The notes: generated by a model not told the origin, from the letters alone. A stretch of DNA of 29,089 nucleotides from UBA1926 sp002337215 (GCA_963973795.1 CAXBAF010000038.1:1-29089); one strand, 5' to 3'. Positions 7,675 to 17,123 are shown, counted from the stretch's first letter. Translations and numbers: made by a program.

Positions 7675-8526
7675 ATGAACCGCATCCACACAGGACTCGT
7701 CGCGCTGCTCGCCTTCACCGCGGGCGCCGCGGGGGGCGACGAGCCCAAGAACCTTCTGTTCTTCGGCAACAGTTTCACCGGCAGCGGCGGTGGCGTCCAC
7801 CGCATCGTCCAGGACATCGCCGAGGCCGCGGGACACGCCCGCCCCCATGTGTACGGGCAGGTCATCGGGGGTGTCTCGCTCGAGTTCCACCTCCAGAACT
7901 CGACGGCCGTCATCACCAACGGCATCCCCCCGGGGCGCACCTGGGACCACGTCGTGATGCAGGAATACAGCACGCGTCCAACCACGCACCCGACGCTGGG
8001 CGATCCCCAGCAGTTCTTTGATTCGTCGGCGGCGCTCTACCAGCAGGTGCTCAACCACAGCAGCGATGCGAAGGCCGTGCTGTTCGAGACGTGGGCCCGC
8101 GCGCCGGGTCATTCGTTCTATCCCGGGATCTGGAACGTGCCCGCCGAGATGCAAGCCGAGCTGCGCACGAACTACGGGATCGCCAACGACAACCTCAACG
8201 CGGCGCACGGCGAGGGCTCGTCGGAGGTCGCGAGCGTCGGCGACGCGTTCGAACTGGGCGCGTTCGACGTGGGCCTCTACGGGGGCGACCTCTACCACGC
8301 ATCGAACCGCGGGGCACTGCTCATCTCGTTGGTGCTCTACGGGACGATCTACGACGATGTCACGACCAGCGATATCGACCTTGGCGAGATCGCCGCGGGC
8401 CTGGGCCTCGACGCCCAGGACATCGCGATCGCGACCGACCTCGCGGACCGGACGCTCGTCCCGGCGCCCGGGGCGCTGGCGCCGCTGGCGATGGGCGGCC
8501 TGCTGGCCGCTCGCCGACGCCGCTGA
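7675..8526 (+). CDS. Exported SGNH-hydrolase-like protein with PAPGA-RRRR tail
   Basis: 283 aa. The ATG at 7675 has CAGGAG seven nt upstream. A signal peptide (MNRIHTGLVALLAFTAGAAGG) leads into LLFFGNSFTGSGGG, which fits SGNH block I with the candidate nucleophile in GNSF (as in DUF4886-like members), and later DLYHASNRG, which fits the catalytic Asp-x-x-His block V. The family hydrolyses esters, often O-acetyl groups on carbohydrates; the substrate here is unknown. The C-terminus VPAPGALAPLA..GLLAARRRR repeats the sorting tail of its upstream neighbour. The pair, together with the LacI-type operator, suggests a sugar-regulated surface or polysaccharide role (inference). A strong terminator follows at 8546. 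Confidence 0.85.
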   Translation: MNRIHTGLVALLAFTAGAAGGDEPKNLLFFGNSFTGSGGGVHRIVQDIAEAAGHARPHVYGQVIGGVSLEFHLQNSTAVITNGIPPGRTWDHVVMQEYSTRPTTHPTLGDPQQFFDSSAALYQQVLNHSSDAKAVLFETWARAPGHSFYPGIWNVPAEMQAELRTNYGIANDNLNAAHGEGSSEVASVGDAFELGAFDVGLYGGDLYHASNRGALLISLVLYGTIYDDVTTSDIDLGEIAAGLGLDAQDIAIATDLADRTLVPAPGALAPLAMGGLLAARRRR

Positions 8527-8545
8527 GCGAGACCGCGACGACCCG

Positions 8546-8584
8546 GGCCCGCCCGCGCCCCATGGCGCGGGCGGGCCTTTTTTT
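8546..8584 (+). terminator. Strong intrinsic terminator
   Basis: A perfect 14-bp stem (8546-8559 with 8564-8577), loop CCAT, then seven Ts (8578-8584). It closes the two-gene exported-protein unit. Confidence 0.95.
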
Positions 8585-8636
8585 GCGCGCACGCACCGCC
8601 CGCAGGCCGGGCCTCGGAACGCGTAGGCTTGGAACC

Positions 8637-9443
8637 ATGCGCATCATCTCCGGAAAACACAAGGGCAAGAAGCTCAAGACGCCCCCCGACATGAAGACCA
8701 CGCGTCCCATCACCGACCGGGTGAAGGAGAGCGTGTTCAATCTGCTGCGGGGGCACTACGAGGGGGCGCACGTCGTCGACCTGTTCACCGGCACCGGGTC
8801 GATCGGGCTCGAGGCCTACAGCCGGGGGGCGGCCCGCGTGCTCATGGTCGAGAAGGACCGGAAGATCGCCCAGATCGTGGGCCGCAACATCGAGGCGATG
8901 GGCAGCCCCGAGGCGTGTGACCTGCTCATCGGCGACGCGTTGGGGTCCGCCGTGCTGAGCCGAGCCCCGAAACCGATCAATCTGCTCTTCGCCGACCCGC
9001 CCTACCCGCTCGTGCGCGACCCGGAGGAGTGGCTCCGCGTGCGCGCGCAGTTCGCGCGGCTCATCGACGAGATGACCTACGAGGGGTTCGCCGTGCTGCG
9101 CACACCTCACCCCTTCCTGCACCGTGCGCACGTGGATGGCAACCGTGGCGACGGAAAGAACGTTGACGGGAAGATCGAGACGAATCAGAAGCAGATCACG
9201 CTCGATCTCGACGCGCTGAGCGACGACGAGCTCGATCGGATCGAGGCGGAGTTCATGGGGGGCATGCACGCCGGCAAGTACGTGGACGTCGATCTCACGT
9301 TTGAGAACGCGATCGGGCCCGAGACGCACACGTACGGCTCGACGGCGGTGCACCTCTACATGCGCAAGAAACCGGATGAGGCTTCGGACGACGCCCCGGT
9401 CGATACCCCGGACACGGCGGAGGACGACGGGAACGACCAATGA
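8637..9443 (+). CDS. rsmD: 16S rRNA (guanine966-N2)-methyltransferase RsmD, enlarged
   Basis: 268 aa. RsmD methylates G966 of 16S rRNA using S-adenosylmethionine. The family opening MRIISGKHKGKKLKTP, TRPITDRVKESVFNLL, SAM-binding DLFTGTGSIGLEAYSRGA and the catalytic N-methyltransferase motif DPPY (D120-Y123) are all present. Typical RsmD is about 180-200 aa; this one carries a charged insertion from about residue 160 to 232 and an acidic tail after YMRKK (DEASDDAPVDTPDTAEDDG). The weak GGA before the ATG at 8637 is the only ribosome-binding signal. Its stop overlaps the helicase start by 4 bp (ATGA), indicating translational coupling. Confidence 0.9.
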   Translation: MRIISGKHKGKKLKTPPDMKTTRPITDRVKESVFNLLRGHYEGAHVVDLFTGTGSIGLEAYSRGAARVLMVEKDRKIAQIVGRNIEAMGSPEACDLLIGDALGSAVLSRAPKPINLLFADPPYPLVRDPEEWLRVRAQFARLIDEMTYEGFAVLRTPHPFLHRAHVDGNRGDGKNVDGKIETNQKQITLDLDALSDDELDRIEAEFMGGMHAGKYVDVDLTFENAIGPETHTYGSTAVHLYMRKKPDEASDDAPVDTPDTAEDDGNDQ

Positions 9444-12400
9444 GCGGGCTGTTCAGCGAGAGCGCGCGCCCGATGACGCACCTCGACGGGCTCAACGACG
9501 CGCAGCGGTCAGCCGTGGAGCACGAGGGCGGGCCGCTGATCGTGCTCGCGGGACCCGGGACCGGGAAGACGCGCGTGATCGTGAGCCGGATCGCGCACCT
9601 GATCGCGGCGCGCGGAGCGGACCCCGGATCGATCCTGGCGCTGACGTTCACCAACAAGGCCGCGGGGGAGATGCGTGAGCGGCTCGGCGAGATGCTCGAC
9701 CCGCTCACGGCCGAGCGCGTGAACGCGTACACGTTCAACGGGTTCGGCGCGATGCTGCTCAGGCGGTTCAGCGATCTGGCGGGGCTGCCCCGCGAGCCCT
9801 CGCTGATCGACTCGGCCCAGCGGATCCGGATGATGCGCACGATCGTGCGCGAACGCGGACTCTTCCGCGAGGCGGCGGCGAGCGGGATCGACGAGGCGAT
9901 CGGGATGGCGCGCAAACGGATCGGCGCGATGACCGCCGCGGGGCTGACGCCCAAGGCCGCGGCCGAGCGGATTCGTGCGCACGAGGCGGGTCTCGCGGCA
10001 CGCGCGCAGGACGGAACGATCGACGACATCGAGACGGCCGCCGAACGGGCGACCATCGATCGGCTGAACCAGACCGTGGTGCTCTGGGAGGCGTTCGACG
10101 CGTCGTGCCGGTCGCGCGGGCTGCTCGGGTTCGACCACCAGATCGCGTGGGCCGTGCGGATGCTCCGCGAGAACGAGACGGCGCGCGCGTTCGTCCGGCG
10201 GGACTACCGGCACGTGGTTGTCGATGAGTTCCAGGACGTCAACGACGCGCAGATCGATCTGCTGGCACAGATCGCGCCGCCCCGGGAGACACCGGACGGG
10301 GGCACCGACCTGTGCGTTGTCGGCGATGACGACCAGGCGATCTACGGGTTCCGTGGAGCGGACGATCGGGCGTTCCCGAAGTTCGCGGCGCGGTGGCCCG
10401 GCGCTCGCACGGAGATGCTCGAGGAGAACTACCGCAGCGCAACGGTCGTGCTCGATGTCGCGGCGTCGGTCATCGGGCGGGCGCACGAACGGTTCCGGCC
10501 CGACAAGGTTGTCCGCCGCGCGGCGAACGCGGGGGATGAGCCGGCGGGGGCGGTCGTCGAGGGTGTCCGGCTCGAGAACCATCTCCAGGCGGGCGAGGTG
10601 ATCGCGACGGCGATCCGGGCCGATCTTGAAACACGCGAGGGCGCTCGGCTCGGTGATCACGCGGTGATCGCGCGGGGGTGGACGGACGTGGACCGGATCC
10701 GCGGGGCGCTCGAGCTGGAGGGGATCCCGTGCGTTGTCTCGAAGGGCGCGGCGCCGGCGGACGACCCCGGCGTCGAGGATGTGCTGACGTGGGTCGATCT
10801 GCTGCTGAACCCGACGCACGCGCACTCGGCGCGTCGGCTGCTTCTCCGGCCCCCCTTCCAGACGAGCGTCGCCTGGGTGAACAAGATCGACAACGGATAC
10901 AGCGCGATGGTCTCCCGGCTTCGGAAAGAGCCGGACCAGAGGGAGACGACCGAGACGCCGGAGTTCATGGACTGGCTTGCGTCGGGGCTCGTGGACGGCT
11001 CGGTCGCGTGCCCCGATGAGGCGACCCGGGGGATCGCGGACCGGTTTGTGCGCGTATGGCGGTCGCTTCGGGATTCGACGGCGACCGCGCCGGCGCACGC
11101 GGCGATCGCGGCGATCGTGCAAGGGACGGATGTGGTCCACGCCGAGCTCCTCGACGGGCGCGCGCGGGCGGCCCGGGTGAGCGCCGTCGTGAGCCTGCTG
11201 CGGTTTGCGCGGGAACGGGCGGACCGGCTGGAGGAGCCCCGGGATCTCCGGGCGTTCACGGCCTATCTGAAGGACCTCGACGAAGACGACGCGTCGTTCC
11301 GCGTGAGCCGGCTCACGCACGAGGCGGACGAGGAATCGGACGGTGCGGTTGGTGCGGACGGCAAGCCGGACGCGGTGTCGCTCCTGACGGCGCACCGGGC
11401 AAAGGGACTCGAGTTCGATACGGTGCACTTGCCTCGGGTGGAGTCGCAGCACGGCTACCCGAGCGTGCGCATGGATGACCCCGAGGAGACGATCCCTGAA
11501 TGGCTCGCCGAGGGGGAGGCGCAGGCGGCGTCGGGCGACGCCACCGCGTCGGTGCAGGACGAGGAACGCCGGCTCTTCTACGTCGCGTGCACGCGGGCGG
11601 AGCGCCGGCTCGTGATCATCGGGAAGCTGCCCAAGAAGAAGCCTTCGGGCACGAATTACTTCTGGGAACTCCTCGATGAGTCGGGCCTGATCGTCGACCG
11701 TGAGGCGGCGGACGTGCTGGGCGCGACAGCCCGCGACGGCGTGGACCTCGAGGCCGCGGACAAGGGGTGGGCGGCGCTCGATGAACGCCGGACACGGATC
11801 CGCTCGGCGGGTCGGCTTGCCCGGCTCGACGCGGCGAAGGCGCTCGCGGAGGCGGGCGACGCGGGCGCAGATCCCGATCGGTTCGAAGCGGCGGCGGCGC
11901 GGATGCGCGACTCAGCGACCCGGCTCGCCGTGATCGAATCGGCGGCGCGGGGGGATGCGGCGCCGGCCTGGGTCGGCGACGCGGGGCTCATCGCGTTGCA
12001 CGGCTCGCTGGTCGATATCGGCGATGACCCGGTCGTTGCCACGGCGGATTCGGTGCTGCCCGGGATGCGCGCGCCGCTCGAACTGAGCTACACGATGATC
12101 GACCAGTGGACGCGTTGCCCTCGCTGCTTTGCGACGCGGTTCGTGCTGAAGCTCACGGAGCCCGAGACGGTGAAGACGGTTGTCGGCAAGGCCGTGCACC
12201 AGGCGCTCGAGTCGTTCTACCGAACGTTCCGTCTCGCGGGCGAGGACGAGAGCGTGCGCGAGCCGACGCTCGACGACCTGCTCGCGTTGGGCGATTCGGC
12301 GTTCGACGCCTCGTGGTCGGCGGCGGAGGTGATCGATGTCGCGCAGCGCGAACGCGTGCGCGCGCTGCTGCGGCAGGGGTATGAGAAACTGCACAGTTCG

Positions 12401-12916
12401 CTTCTCAACCCTGTCGCGTTCGAGCAGGCGATCCGGTTCCCCTATTCGCCGGGCGGGGACGCGGCGGGGACGGGGCCGCACTGGTTTGTGGCGAAGATCG
12501 ATCGGATCGACGAGAGCCCCGATGGGTACCGCGTCGTGGATTACAAGACCGGGAAGGCGAGCAAGAAGCTCACCGAGGTGAAGAAGAGCGACCTGCAGTT
12601 CGGCATCTACGCGGTGGCGATGCGGGCGTATGCGTCGAGCGGGGTCGATCCGCTCGCGGCGCCGGCCGAGGGTGATGTGAAGGTTGTCGGCACGATCGAG
12701 GACACCGAGACCCCGGCGGGGAGCGCGGAGTACTGGGTCCTCTCGACGGGTGAACGCGGGCGCGTGTCGTTCGATGAGCTCGCGGGGAATGAGCCGAAGC
12801 TGCGGGAAACGATCGACAGCGCGATCGCGGGGATGCTGGCGGGCGTGTACCCGAAGGGGCGGGGCTGCCAGGGGTTCTGCAAGCTGCTCGACCCGGGCGA
12901 GCTCGCGGGCGGGTGA
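9440..12916 (+). CDS. UvrD/PcrA-type DNA helicase fused to a C-terminal PD-(D/E)XK nuclease (AdnB-like)
   Basis: 1158 aa. All superfamily 1A helicase motifs are visible: Q motif LNDAQRSAV, Walker A GPGTGKT (K43), LTFTNKAAGEMRER, Walker B VVVDEFQDVN, motif III VVGDDDQAIYGFRGA, LEENYRS, LLTAHRAKGLEFD, and motif VI EERRLFYVACTRAERRL. From about residue 880 a RecB-like nuclease follows (LSYTMIDQWTRCP, GKAVHQALE, KIDRID with D1021, VVDYKTGK with D1034 and K1036, QFGIYA). CxxC (C893, C896) and CxxxC (C1143, C1147) flank it and could hold an iron-sulfur cluster. The architecture matches mycobacterial AdnA/AdnB, which process double-strand DNA ends. The expected role is ATP-driven unwinding and resection before recombination. 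It is coupled to rsmD; no partner subunit is visible here. Confidence 0.92.
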   Translation: MSGLFSESARPMTHLDGLNDAQRSAVEHEGGPLIVLAGPGTGKTRVIVSRIAHLIAARGADPGSILALTFTNKAAGEMRERLGEMLDPLTAERVNAYTFNGFGAMLLRRFSDLAGLPREPSLIDSAQRIRMMRTIVRERGLFREAAASGIDEAIGMARKRIGAMTAAGLTPKAAAERIRAHEAGLAARAQDGTIDDIETAAERATIDRLNQTVVLWEAFDASCRSRGLLGFDHQIAWAVRMLRENETARAFVRRDYRHVVVDEFQDVNDAQIDLLAQIAPPRETPDGGTDLCVVGDDDQAIYGFRGADDRAFPKFAARWPGARTEMLEENYRSATVVLDVAASVIGRAHERFRPDKVVRRAANAGDEPAGAVVEGVRLENHLQAGEVIATAIRADLETREGARLGDHAVIARGWTDVDRIRGALELEGIPCVVSKGAAPADDPGVEDVLTWVDLLLNPTHAHSARRLLLRPPFQTSVAWVNKIDNGYSAMVSRLRKEPDQRETTETPEFMDWLASGLVDGSVACPDEATRGIADRFVRVWRSLRDSTATAPAHAAIAAIVQGTDVVHAELLDGRARAARVSAVVSLLRFARERADRLEEPRDLRAFTAYLKDLDEDDASFRVSRLTHEADEESDGAVGADGKPDAVSLLTAHRAKGLEFDTVHLPRVESQHGYPSVRMDDPEETIPEWLAEGEAQAASGDATASVQDEERRLFYVACTRAERRLVIIGKLPKKKPSGTNYFWELLDESGLIVDREAADVLGATARDGVDLEAADKGWAALDERRTRIRSAGRLARLDAAKALAEAGDAGADPDRFEAAAARMRDSATRLAVIESAARGDAAPAWVGDAGLIALHGSLVDIGDDPVVATADSVLPGMRAPLELSYTMIDQWTRCPRCFATRFVLKLTEPETVKTVVGKAVHQALESFYRTFRLAGEDESVREPTLDDLLALGDSAFDASWSAAEVIDVAQRERVRALLRQGYEKLHSSLLNPVAFEQAIRFPYSPGGDAAGTGPHWFVAKIDRIDESPDGYRVVDYKTGKASKKLTEVKKSDLQFGIYAVAMRAYASSGVDPLAAPAEGDVKVVGTIEDTETPAGSAEYWVLSTGERGRVSFDELAGNEPKLRETIDSAIAGMLAGVYPKGRGCQGFCKLLDPGELAGG

Positions 12917-13888
12917 TCAGCCGTCGGTGTCGGCGGCGTTGTTCGATGGCGTCTCGGGCGCTGCCCCCTCGGTCGCACGCTCGGCTTCGATGAGACCGGC
13001 GATCGTCTGCGCGAGGAGCACGTGTCCGTCATTTGAAAGATGGATGTGATCGGCGTAGGGCGCACCGCCGGCTTGAATGACGTCGCGGAGTGTGTCGGCG
13101 AACCGCGTGACGGGGACGCCCCGGGCGTCGAAGACGTCGAGCAGCGTCTGTGCGCGCGATTCGTCGTACCCGGACTCGGTCTCGGCCTGCGTCGGGTGCC
13201 AGATCGCGAGCAGCGGGATGCCCCGGGACTCGGCGTGGTCGGCGAGACGGTCCAGCGCGTCGGCGTTGGCGCGGGCGAAGATGCCGCCCGGCTCGTGGAG
13301 GATCGGCACGCCCGATCGGCTCTTGATGCGGACACGGAGGAGCCGGAGGGCGCGGTGGATGCCGCAGATGGGCTGGGAGGTCGGCGCGAGGGGCGTGCCG
13401 AACCCGTCGATCGCATCACCGGAGTTCCAGACGAGCACGATGGCGTCGGCGTCGAAATCGCCGAAGGCATCGATGAAGCCCATCTGATTCATGACGCTCC
13501 ACGAACCGACGCTGACATTGAGGAAGCGGCAGGACGTGTCGGGATCATCGCCCTCGTTGAGGATGCGTTCGGCGTTGTAGGTCGCGAGCGATTCGTTGGG
13601 AAGGGACGTGTCCCCCTCGGTGATGCTGTCGCCCAGCACAAGGACGCGGAACTCACCGGCCGGTTTCTCTTCGGGCAATTCCTCGGACCGCATCCCGCGC
13701 GAGTTGACGCGGTAGCCACCCGCGTAGTCGCCGGGGGCGAGGCGGTACTCGCAGGACTTGTCGAAGATGACGATGGGCTCGTTCATCGAGAATCCGAACG
13801 CGACGCGTGCGGCGATCTCGGCGGCGACCAGCCCGACGGCGACGACGAGCAGCAGGGCGATCGCGATGGCCTTTGTGCGGGTTTGCAC
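12917..13888 (-). CDS. Membrane-anchored SGNH/GDSL hydrolase
   Basis: 323 aa from the GTG at 13888, chosen because GGAG lies six nt upstream; a TTG ten codons earlier has no such site. The N-terminus is one transmembrane segment (AIAIALLLVVAVGLVAAEIAARVAF), so the enzyme is probably anchored outside the inner membrane. Block I GDSITEG carries the nucleophilic Ser; the catalytic Asp-x-x-His is in DHIHLSNDGH near the C-terminus. YRVNSRGMRS before block I is common in acyltransferase/esterase members of this group. Candidate substrates are O-acyl groups on glycans or lipids; this cannot be narrowed. The last ~20 residues are a disordered Ala/Thr/Glu tail. Its stop codon abuts that of the helicase (convergent, no gap, no terminator seen). 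Confidence 0.85.
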   Translation of the reverse strand: MQTRTKAIAIALLLVVAVGLVAAEIAARVAFGFSMNEPIVIFDKSCEYRLAPGDYAGGYRVNSRGMRSEELPEEKPAGEFRVLVLGDSITEGDTSLPNESLATYNAERILNEGDDPDTSCRFLNVSVGSWSVMNQMGFIDAFGDFDADAIVLVWNSGDAIDGFGTPLAPTSQPICGIHRALRLLRVRIKSRSGVPILHEPGGIFARANADALDRLADHAESRGIPLLAIWHPTQAETESGYDESRAQTLLDVFDARGVPVTRFADTLRDVIQAGGAPYADHIHLSNDGHVLLAQTIAGLIEAERATEGAAPETPSNNAADTDG

Positions 13889-13971
13889 GTGGTACTCCGA
13901 GGGGTGTGGGGTTCGCAACCCGTTGCGGGGGCGGCGCGTATGCTAACTGATTCCCACGGAGGATCCCCGCT

Positions 13972-16899
13972 ATGCCGTCAAAACTGCCAACGAGACTTTC
14001 TTCAAAGTCGTCGCCCATCCATACCGATCGTTCTCGCGGCGTGTGCGCCCTCGGCGCCGCGGCCGTGGTTGCCGCCTCCACACTGCTGGCAACGGGCGCA
14101 TCGGCCCAGCCCGCCGACCAGAACCGGTTCCGTCCGGGCTCGCCCGAGAGCAAGGGCCCGGTGCTCAGTGAGCCTCTGCCGACCGATGACCGGCTCGTGA
14201 CCGGGACGCTCGAGAACGGGATGGGCTACGTCATCCGCGAGCACGCGAACCCGCCCGGCAAGGTCGGGGTGTGGATCCACATCGGGTCGGGCTCGCTCAA
14301 CGAGACCGAGGCCCAGCGCGGGCTCGCCCACTTCCTCGAGCACATGGCGTTCAACGGGTCGGACAACTTCCCGCCCGGCGAGGTCATCAAGTACTTCGAA
14401 TCGATCGGGCTGACGTTCGGGCGCGACCAGAACGCGTTCACCGGCTTCGATCAGACCGCATACCAGCTCTACCTCCCCGACGCCGAGCGGGCGACGCTCG
14501 CGAAGGGGCTGTCGTTCTTCAAGGATGTCGCGAGTGGGCTGCTGCTGCGCGACGAGGACATCGAAGAAGAGCGCGGCGTGATCTTCGAGGAACTCCGCAC
14601 CGGCAAGGGGCCCCAGCAGCGCATCCGCGATCAGTGGCTCAGCCGGCTCGCGCCGGGCTCGCTGCTGGGCGATCGCCTCCCCATCGGGACCGAGGAGACC
14701 CTCGCGGCGGTGCAGCGGGAGGATTTCGTTGACTATTACGGCCGGTGGTACGTTCCCAGCAACATGACCGTGCTCGTGGTCGGGGATCTTGATCCGGTGA
14801 TCGCGGAGCAGGAGATCGAGAACGTGTTCGGCGATCTGCCGACGGTGCCCGACCCGGAGAACAACGACGCGAACGTGTCGCCTTACACAGAGCGGCGCGT
14901 GATCGTCGCGCACGACCCCGAGATCACGACGGCGCAGGTCGCGGTGATGCTCGTCGCCGAGCCGGACGGCGCGACGACGACCAACGGGGAACTGAGGGAC
15001 GAGCTCACCCGTCGGCTCGCGCTCGAGGCGTTCAACCGTCGGCTCGCGTCGAAGGTGGACGCGGGCGAGGCGCGCATGCTCGGGGGCGGGGCGTTCGCAC
15101 AGGACCTGTTCGGCGTGATGCGGCTGAGCCAGGCGAGCGCCGCGGCGACGCCCGATAAGTGGGCCGAGGCGCTCGAGGACCTCACCACCGAGGTCCGCCG
15201 TGCGGAACTGCACGGGTTCAGCGAATCGGAGATCGAGGTCGCGCGGGCGTCGCTGCTCGCGCGTCTGGAGCAGGACGCGCTCCAGGAGCCGACGCTCCCC
15301 GAGCGGGTCATCCTGTCCCGGCTCGCTGGGGCGGTCGCGGCGGGCGAGCCGTTCGTTTCTCCCGATCAGGTGCTGCGCCTGGCGCGGCAGCTGGTCCCGT
15401 TTGTCCGCCCAGGCGAAGCGAGCGCCGCGTTCTCGGAGATGTTCGATACCGAGCGCGTGACGTTCATGCTCCAGATCCCGACGGACGCGGGCGTTCCCGA
15501 GGAGAGCGAGGTCCTCGAGTTCGCGTCGTCGATCGCGGACCGTGCCCCGGAGCCGGACGCGGAGGAAGAGGTCGCCGACTCGCTGATGGATCAAACGCCT
15601 GCGCCGGGCGAGATCGTGGAGCTGATCACGCACGCGGAATCGGGCGTCGGGACGGCGGTCATGGAGAACGGCGTCGTCGTGCACCATAAGAAGATGACGC
15701 AGCGGCAGAACTTCGTCGATGTCCGCGTCACCGTGCTGGGCGGCGAGATCGAGGAGACGGCCGACAACCGGGGGGTCACCCTCGCGGCGAGCCAGGCGTG
15801 GAGCCGGCCCGCGACGGCGAACCTGACGGGCAACCAGGTCCGCCAGGTCATGGCGGGCAAAAAGATGCAGGTCTCGGGCGTCGCGCAGGAAGACTTCCTG
15901 CAGCTCTCGATGACCGGCAGCCCCGACGACCTGGAGACGGGCATGCAGCTCGCCCACCTGCTGCTCACGCAGCCCAAGCTGGAGACGGTGCCCTTCGAGC
16001 AGTGGCGCACCGGCACGGTGCAGGGCCTGCGAGCGGCGATGCGCGACCCGCTGGGCTCGCTGCAGCGCACGCTCACCGACGCGATCTATCCCGAGAGCGC
16101 GCCGCAGGCGCGGTCGATCACGCCCGAGCAGATCGAGGCCGTCTCGATGCGCGAGGCGCAGCGCTGGCTCGAGAGCCTCATCAGCGAGTCGCCCATCGAG
16201 GTCGCGATCGTGGGCGATATCGACCGCGAGCAGGCCTTCGAGCTCGCTCGGACATACCTCGGATCGCTGACAAGCCGACCCCGGATGGAATCGGCGGCGG
16301 CTGACAACGCGCCGGCCGTGAACCGCCCGAGCAAGGACGTCTCGGCGGTGACCGAGATCGATACGCAGACGCCGACCGCGGCGGTCGTCGCGGGGTTCTT
16401 TGCATCGGACGGCTCGGCCCTCCGCGACACGCGCCTGCTCCAGCTCGCGAGCCGGACGATCTCGACGCGGATGATCAAGAAGATCCGCGAAGAGGAACGG
16501 CTGGTCTACTCGATCAGCGCCTCGCTGCGACCGGGCGAGGCGTACCCGGGGTTCGGGCTGATGTTCGCGGGTGCTCCGACGGACCCCGCCAACGCGGAGA
16601 AACTGGCCGACGCGATCATGGGGATCTTCGCCGAGTTTGCCGAGAGCGGGCCGACCGACGAGGAGTTCGAGACCGCGCAGGCGCAGGTCGCCAAGACGCT
16701 GGGCGAGGCGTTCGAGGAGCCGAGCTTCTGGGCGCTGCAGCTCAGCCAGCTCGAGAAGCGTGACCGGGATCTGGACGACCTCGCGTCGGCGCTGAAGATG
16801 TACGCGACGTTCACGGCCGAGGAGGTCACCGAGACGTTCGCCCGGTATCACGAGAACCCCAAGGTGCGGGTGATCGTGACGCCGATCCCGAACGATTGA
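13972..16899 (+). CDS. Secreted M16-family zinc peptidase (pitrilysin/insulinase type), two-lobed
   Basis: 975 aa, the length of the full-size four-domain members. A long signal peptide ends near ASAQ (about residue 46). The inverted zinc motif HFLEH is at H120-H124 with E123 as catalytic base, and the third ligand is probably E207 in RGVIFEEL. The first-lobe C domain shows YYGRWYVPSNMTVLVVGDLDP. The second lobe (from about residue 550, MENGVVVHHKKM) lacks an HxxEH and is the usual inactive half; IREEERLVYSISASL is the typical substrate-clasp region. The role is periplasmic or extracellular peptide degradation. GGAGGA precedes the ATG at 8 nt. It is a single gene, divergent from the SGNH gene and closed by a terminator at 16941. 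Confidence 0.93.
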   Translation: MPSKLPTRLSSKSSPIHTDRSRGVCALGAAAVVAASTLLATGASAQPADQNRFRPGSPESKGPVLSEPLPTDDRLVTGTLENGMGYVIREHANPPGKVGVWIHIGSGSLNETEAQRGLAHFLEHMAFNGSDNFPPGEVIKYFESIGLTFGRDQNAFTGFDQTAYQLYLPDAERATLAKGLSFFKDVASGLLLRDEDIEEERGVIFEELRTGKGPQQRIRDQWLSRLAPGSLLGDRLPIGTEETLAAVQREDFVDYYGRWYVPSNMTVLVVGDLDPVIAEQEIENVFGDLPTVPDPENNDANVSPYTERRVIVAHDPEITTAQVAVMLVAEPDGATTTNGELRDELTRRLALEAFNRRLASKVDAGEARMLGGGAFAQDLFGVMRLSQASAAATPDKWAEALEDLTTEVRRAELHGFSESEIEVARASLLARLEQDALQEPTLPERVILSRLAGAVAAGEPFVSPDQVLRLARQLVPFVRPGEASAAFSEMFDTERVTFMLQIPTDAGVPEESEVLEFASSIADRAPEPDAEEEVADSLMDQTPAPGEIVELITHAESGVGTAVMENGVVVHHKKMTQRQNFVDVRVTVLGGEIEETADNRGVTLAASQAWSRPATANLTGNQVRQVMAGKKMQVSGVAQEDFLQLSMTGSPDDLETGMQLAHLLLTQPKLETVPFEQWRTGTVQGLRAAMRDPLGSLQRTLTDAIYPESAPQARSITPEQIEAVSMREAQRWLESLISESPIEVAIVGDIDREQAFELARTYLGSLTSRPRMESAAADNAPAVNRPSKDVSAVTEIDTQTPTAAVVAGFFASDGSALRDTRLLQLASRTISTRMIKKIREEERLVYSISASLRPGEAYPGFGLMFAGAPTDPANAEKLADAIMGIFAEFAESGPTDEEFETAQAQVAKTLGEAFEEPSFWALQLSQLEKRDRDLDDLASALKMYATFTAEEVTETFARYHENPKVRVIVTPIPND

Positions 16900-16940
16900 T
16901 CGGGGCTCGACGCCGCGAGATCGCGACCACTGAAGAAAAG

Positions 16941-16977
16941 ACCCCGATCCACGCCGAGCGTGCGGATCGGGGTTTTT
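16941..16977 (+). terminator. Intrinsic terminator of the M16 protease gene
   Basis: ACCCCGATCC (16941-16950) pairs with GGATCGGGGT (16964-16973), followed by a T-run to 16977. The loop is 13 nt. It lies 42 bp after the stop. Confidence 0.85.
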
Positions 16978-17004
16978 CATGCGCGAAGCCGCGTCTCATC
17001 GGTC

Positions 17005-17033
17005 TTGTATCAGCCCCTGATTTCAGGTACCTT
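17005..17033 (+). promoter_or_regulatory. Weak candidate promoter for the dockerin-tailed protein
   Basis: TTGTAT (17005-17010) and TACCTT (17028-17033) with 17-bp spacing, between the protease terminator and the start at 17124. Each box matches only half of the sigma70 consensus. Confidence 0.25.
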
Positions 17034-17123
17034 ATGGGACACTGATCTTCCCGCGTGGGGCGGGCGGTCTTGGTTCATGCTTGAGTCGGCTTCCCGGCCG
17101 GCGTGCGGAGAAGGAGAAATCAC

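Noticed and set aside
9509..11452. 647-codon open frame opposite the helicase
   Set aside because: Shadow of the helicase codons; no domain, low-complexity Arg/Pro/Asp composition.
14002..16980. 992-codon open frame on the minus strand opposite the M16 protease
   Set aside because: The translation is Arg/Leu/Asp-rich with no recognisable motif; the plus strand has HFLEH and full family similarity.
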